From NCBI GenBank assembly GCA_947176355.1, contig CAMWQY010000027.1:1-14928 (forward strand): a stretch of DNA of 14,928 bases, read 5' to 3'. The position numbers and the translations under genes are program-made. The stretch comes from an uncultured Porphyromonadaceae bacterium (GTDB taxonomy: Bacteria; Bacteroidota; Bacteroidia; Bacteroidales; Muribaculaceae). This document shows, piece after piece, positions 13,972 to 14,928 of this stretch (position 1 is its first letter; the number at the start of each line of letters is the position of its first letter). Under the pieces are notes generated by a model. It saw only the letters and a list, made by a program, of their open reading frames with translations. It was not told where the DNA came from and searched no databases.

Positions 13972-14928
13972 TTAGAGTCCCTGATATCCGGGGTTCTGCT
14001 TCCAGTTGAGGTTAGTCTCGAGGATGCCGCGATGGATAGGCATGAGACGACGGTAGGTGTCCTTAACTCCGCGGTCTACCCATTCGAATTCTGTATGCTC
14101 CTCGTTGAGCCACTTCTTATACTTGTTTTTCTGACCCCAGTCATTCTCAAACATTCCGCAACGGATAAGGTCGTTGCGACGCCAAGGTTCGAGGATGAAC
14201 TCACGCGAACGTTCGTCCATAAGATCCTGAATTGTGAAGTTGCCGGTAACGTCAGGAGCGTTTGAGCAACGTCGAACCTCATTTACGAGGTCATTGACAG
14301 TAGCTCCAAGAGTGGGAGTAGCACCGCGCATGATGCACTCAGCCTTCGTAAGAAGAATGTCGGCATAGCGGAATATAGGTGAGTCATTGGCTTGCTGACG
14401 GTTCCAGAGCGAATAGTCTTCTTCACGTGGAGGATATTTGAAGCAACGTGCTCCTTTCTGAATGTTAAGAAGAGCTGTACCATTCTGGATGTTTGTTTTG
14501 TTTGCCTTTGGAAGAGCCTCGTCGCCGAGCGAATAGATTGAGGCATCGTCAAATTCGAAGTCGGTATGGTAGGTAAGCTGCCCTACAAGGGTCTTCTCGT
14601 TGCCAGGTACGGTATATATGTAGACTGGAATATTGGTCTGCTCATAGTCTGGACCTATTGTGCACTGAGGACCTTGAAGGATGATTTTGTTTCTCTCGTC
14701 GCCGGGAAGATTGAAACGCTCTACAGCCTCCTTTGTGAGTACAGTCTGTCCTGCTACAGATTTTGTGTTTTCCCAGCCGAGCGCATACGGACGGCAAAGA
14801 CCATCTTTCTTGAATCCGAACCAGCGATACCAAGTAGTGGTACCGTCGCCCTGAGTCTGCGGGTCCACGTTTAGGGCATAGATGAAGTCCTTGATGTGGA
14901 CACCGTTGTCGGGATAGAACTTGCGGCG
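13972..14928 (-). CDS. SusD/RagB-family outer-membrane nutrient-binding lipoprotein (N-terminus outside window)
   Basis: Surface lipoprotein that caps a TonB-dependent SusC channel and captures an oligosaccharide. The last 318 residues are present; the frame is open to the right edge (R-R-K-F-Y-P-D-N-G), so the signal peptide and N-terminal TPR part are missing. Family hallmarks are P-I-F-R-Y-A-D-I-L-L-T-K-A-E, then N-E-V-R-R, L-M-D-E-R-S-R-E-F-I-L-E-P-W-R-R-N-D-L-I-R-C-G, and the terminal L-M-P-I-H-R-G-I-L-E-T-N-L-N-W-K-Q-N-P-G-Y. The usual last proline-rich site reads L-M-P-I-H rather than Y-P-I-P. A GTG at 14868 is internal, not a start. By the order in such loci a susC-like gene should lie beyond 14928. 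The next gene downstream, after 146 bp, is the two-module secreted protein. Confidence 0.95.
   Translation of the reverse strand, partial: RRKFYPDNGVHIKDFIYALNVDPQTQGDGTTTWYRWFGFKKDGLCRPYALGWENTKSVAGQTVLTKEAVERFNLPGDERNKIILQGPQCTIGPDYEQTNIPVYIYTVPGNEKTLVGQLTYHTDFEFDDASIYSLGDEALPKANKTNIQNGTALLNIQKGARCFKYPPREEDYSLWNRQQANDSPIFRYADILLTKAECIMRGATPTLGATVNDLVNEVRRCSNAPDVTGNFTIQDLMDERSREFILEPWRRNDLIRCGMFENDWGQKNKYKKWLNEEHTEFEWVDRGVKDTYRRLMPIHRGILETNLNWKQNPGYQGL

Overview
The window looks like chromosome of a Bacteroidales bacterium, probably a gut lineage near Muribaculaceae, Prevotellaceae or Bacteroidaceae. The evidence is a SusD/RagB-type glycan-uptake lipoprotein, a GH92 alpha-mannosidase, a secreted protein ending in the N-L-Q-G-V-R-V type C-terminal domain common in Prevotella-like genomes, Bacteroidetes-type promoter boxes (TTTG / TAnnTTTG), no obvious Shine-Dalgarno sites, and gaps filled with short AT-rich tandem repeats. 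The family-level assignment is inference.

Layout: genes in positions 1-7900 read on the + strand and genes in 8064-14928 read on the - strand, so transcription converges on 7901-8063, where a cluster of palindromes sits. The + strand carries mgtE (Mg2+ channel, missing only its 5' end), mutS (mismatch repair), a GH92 glycosidase, and a lipoprotein of unknown function that may be a leukocidin/cytolysin-like beta-barrel protein. The - strand, read from the right edge inward, carries the C-terminal two thirds of a SusD-like protein, a secreted protein with two related beta-sandwich modules, a broken YhcG/DUF1016 nuclease gene, a small secreted single-domain protein, and a sugar transporter plus PfkB-family sugar kinase pair.

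How the parts fit: the SusD-like protein and the secreted two-module protein are probably the distal end of a polysaccharide-utilisation locus whose SusC lies beyond the right edge. The FucP-like symporter and PfkB kinase form a plausible uptake-and-phosphorylation unit. The GH92 enzyme is glycan-degrading but follows mutS rather than the SusD block. MgtE and MutS are housekeeping.

The most unusual material is between the genes. Almost every gap holds a tandem array with a 7-, 8- or 9-bp unit. One 9-bp family (CYTTAARGA) occurs in front of two unrelated genes in the same orientation relative to each. A 175-bp segment (10444-10618) is bounded by perfect 15-bp inverted repeats and flanked by 7-bp near-identical direct repeats, like a non-autonomous transposable element. 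The YhcG homologue has lost its catalytic middle by an internal deletion that fused head to tail out of frame. I see no CRISPR array, tRNA, rRNA, integrase or intact transposase, and no clearly new multi-gene system.
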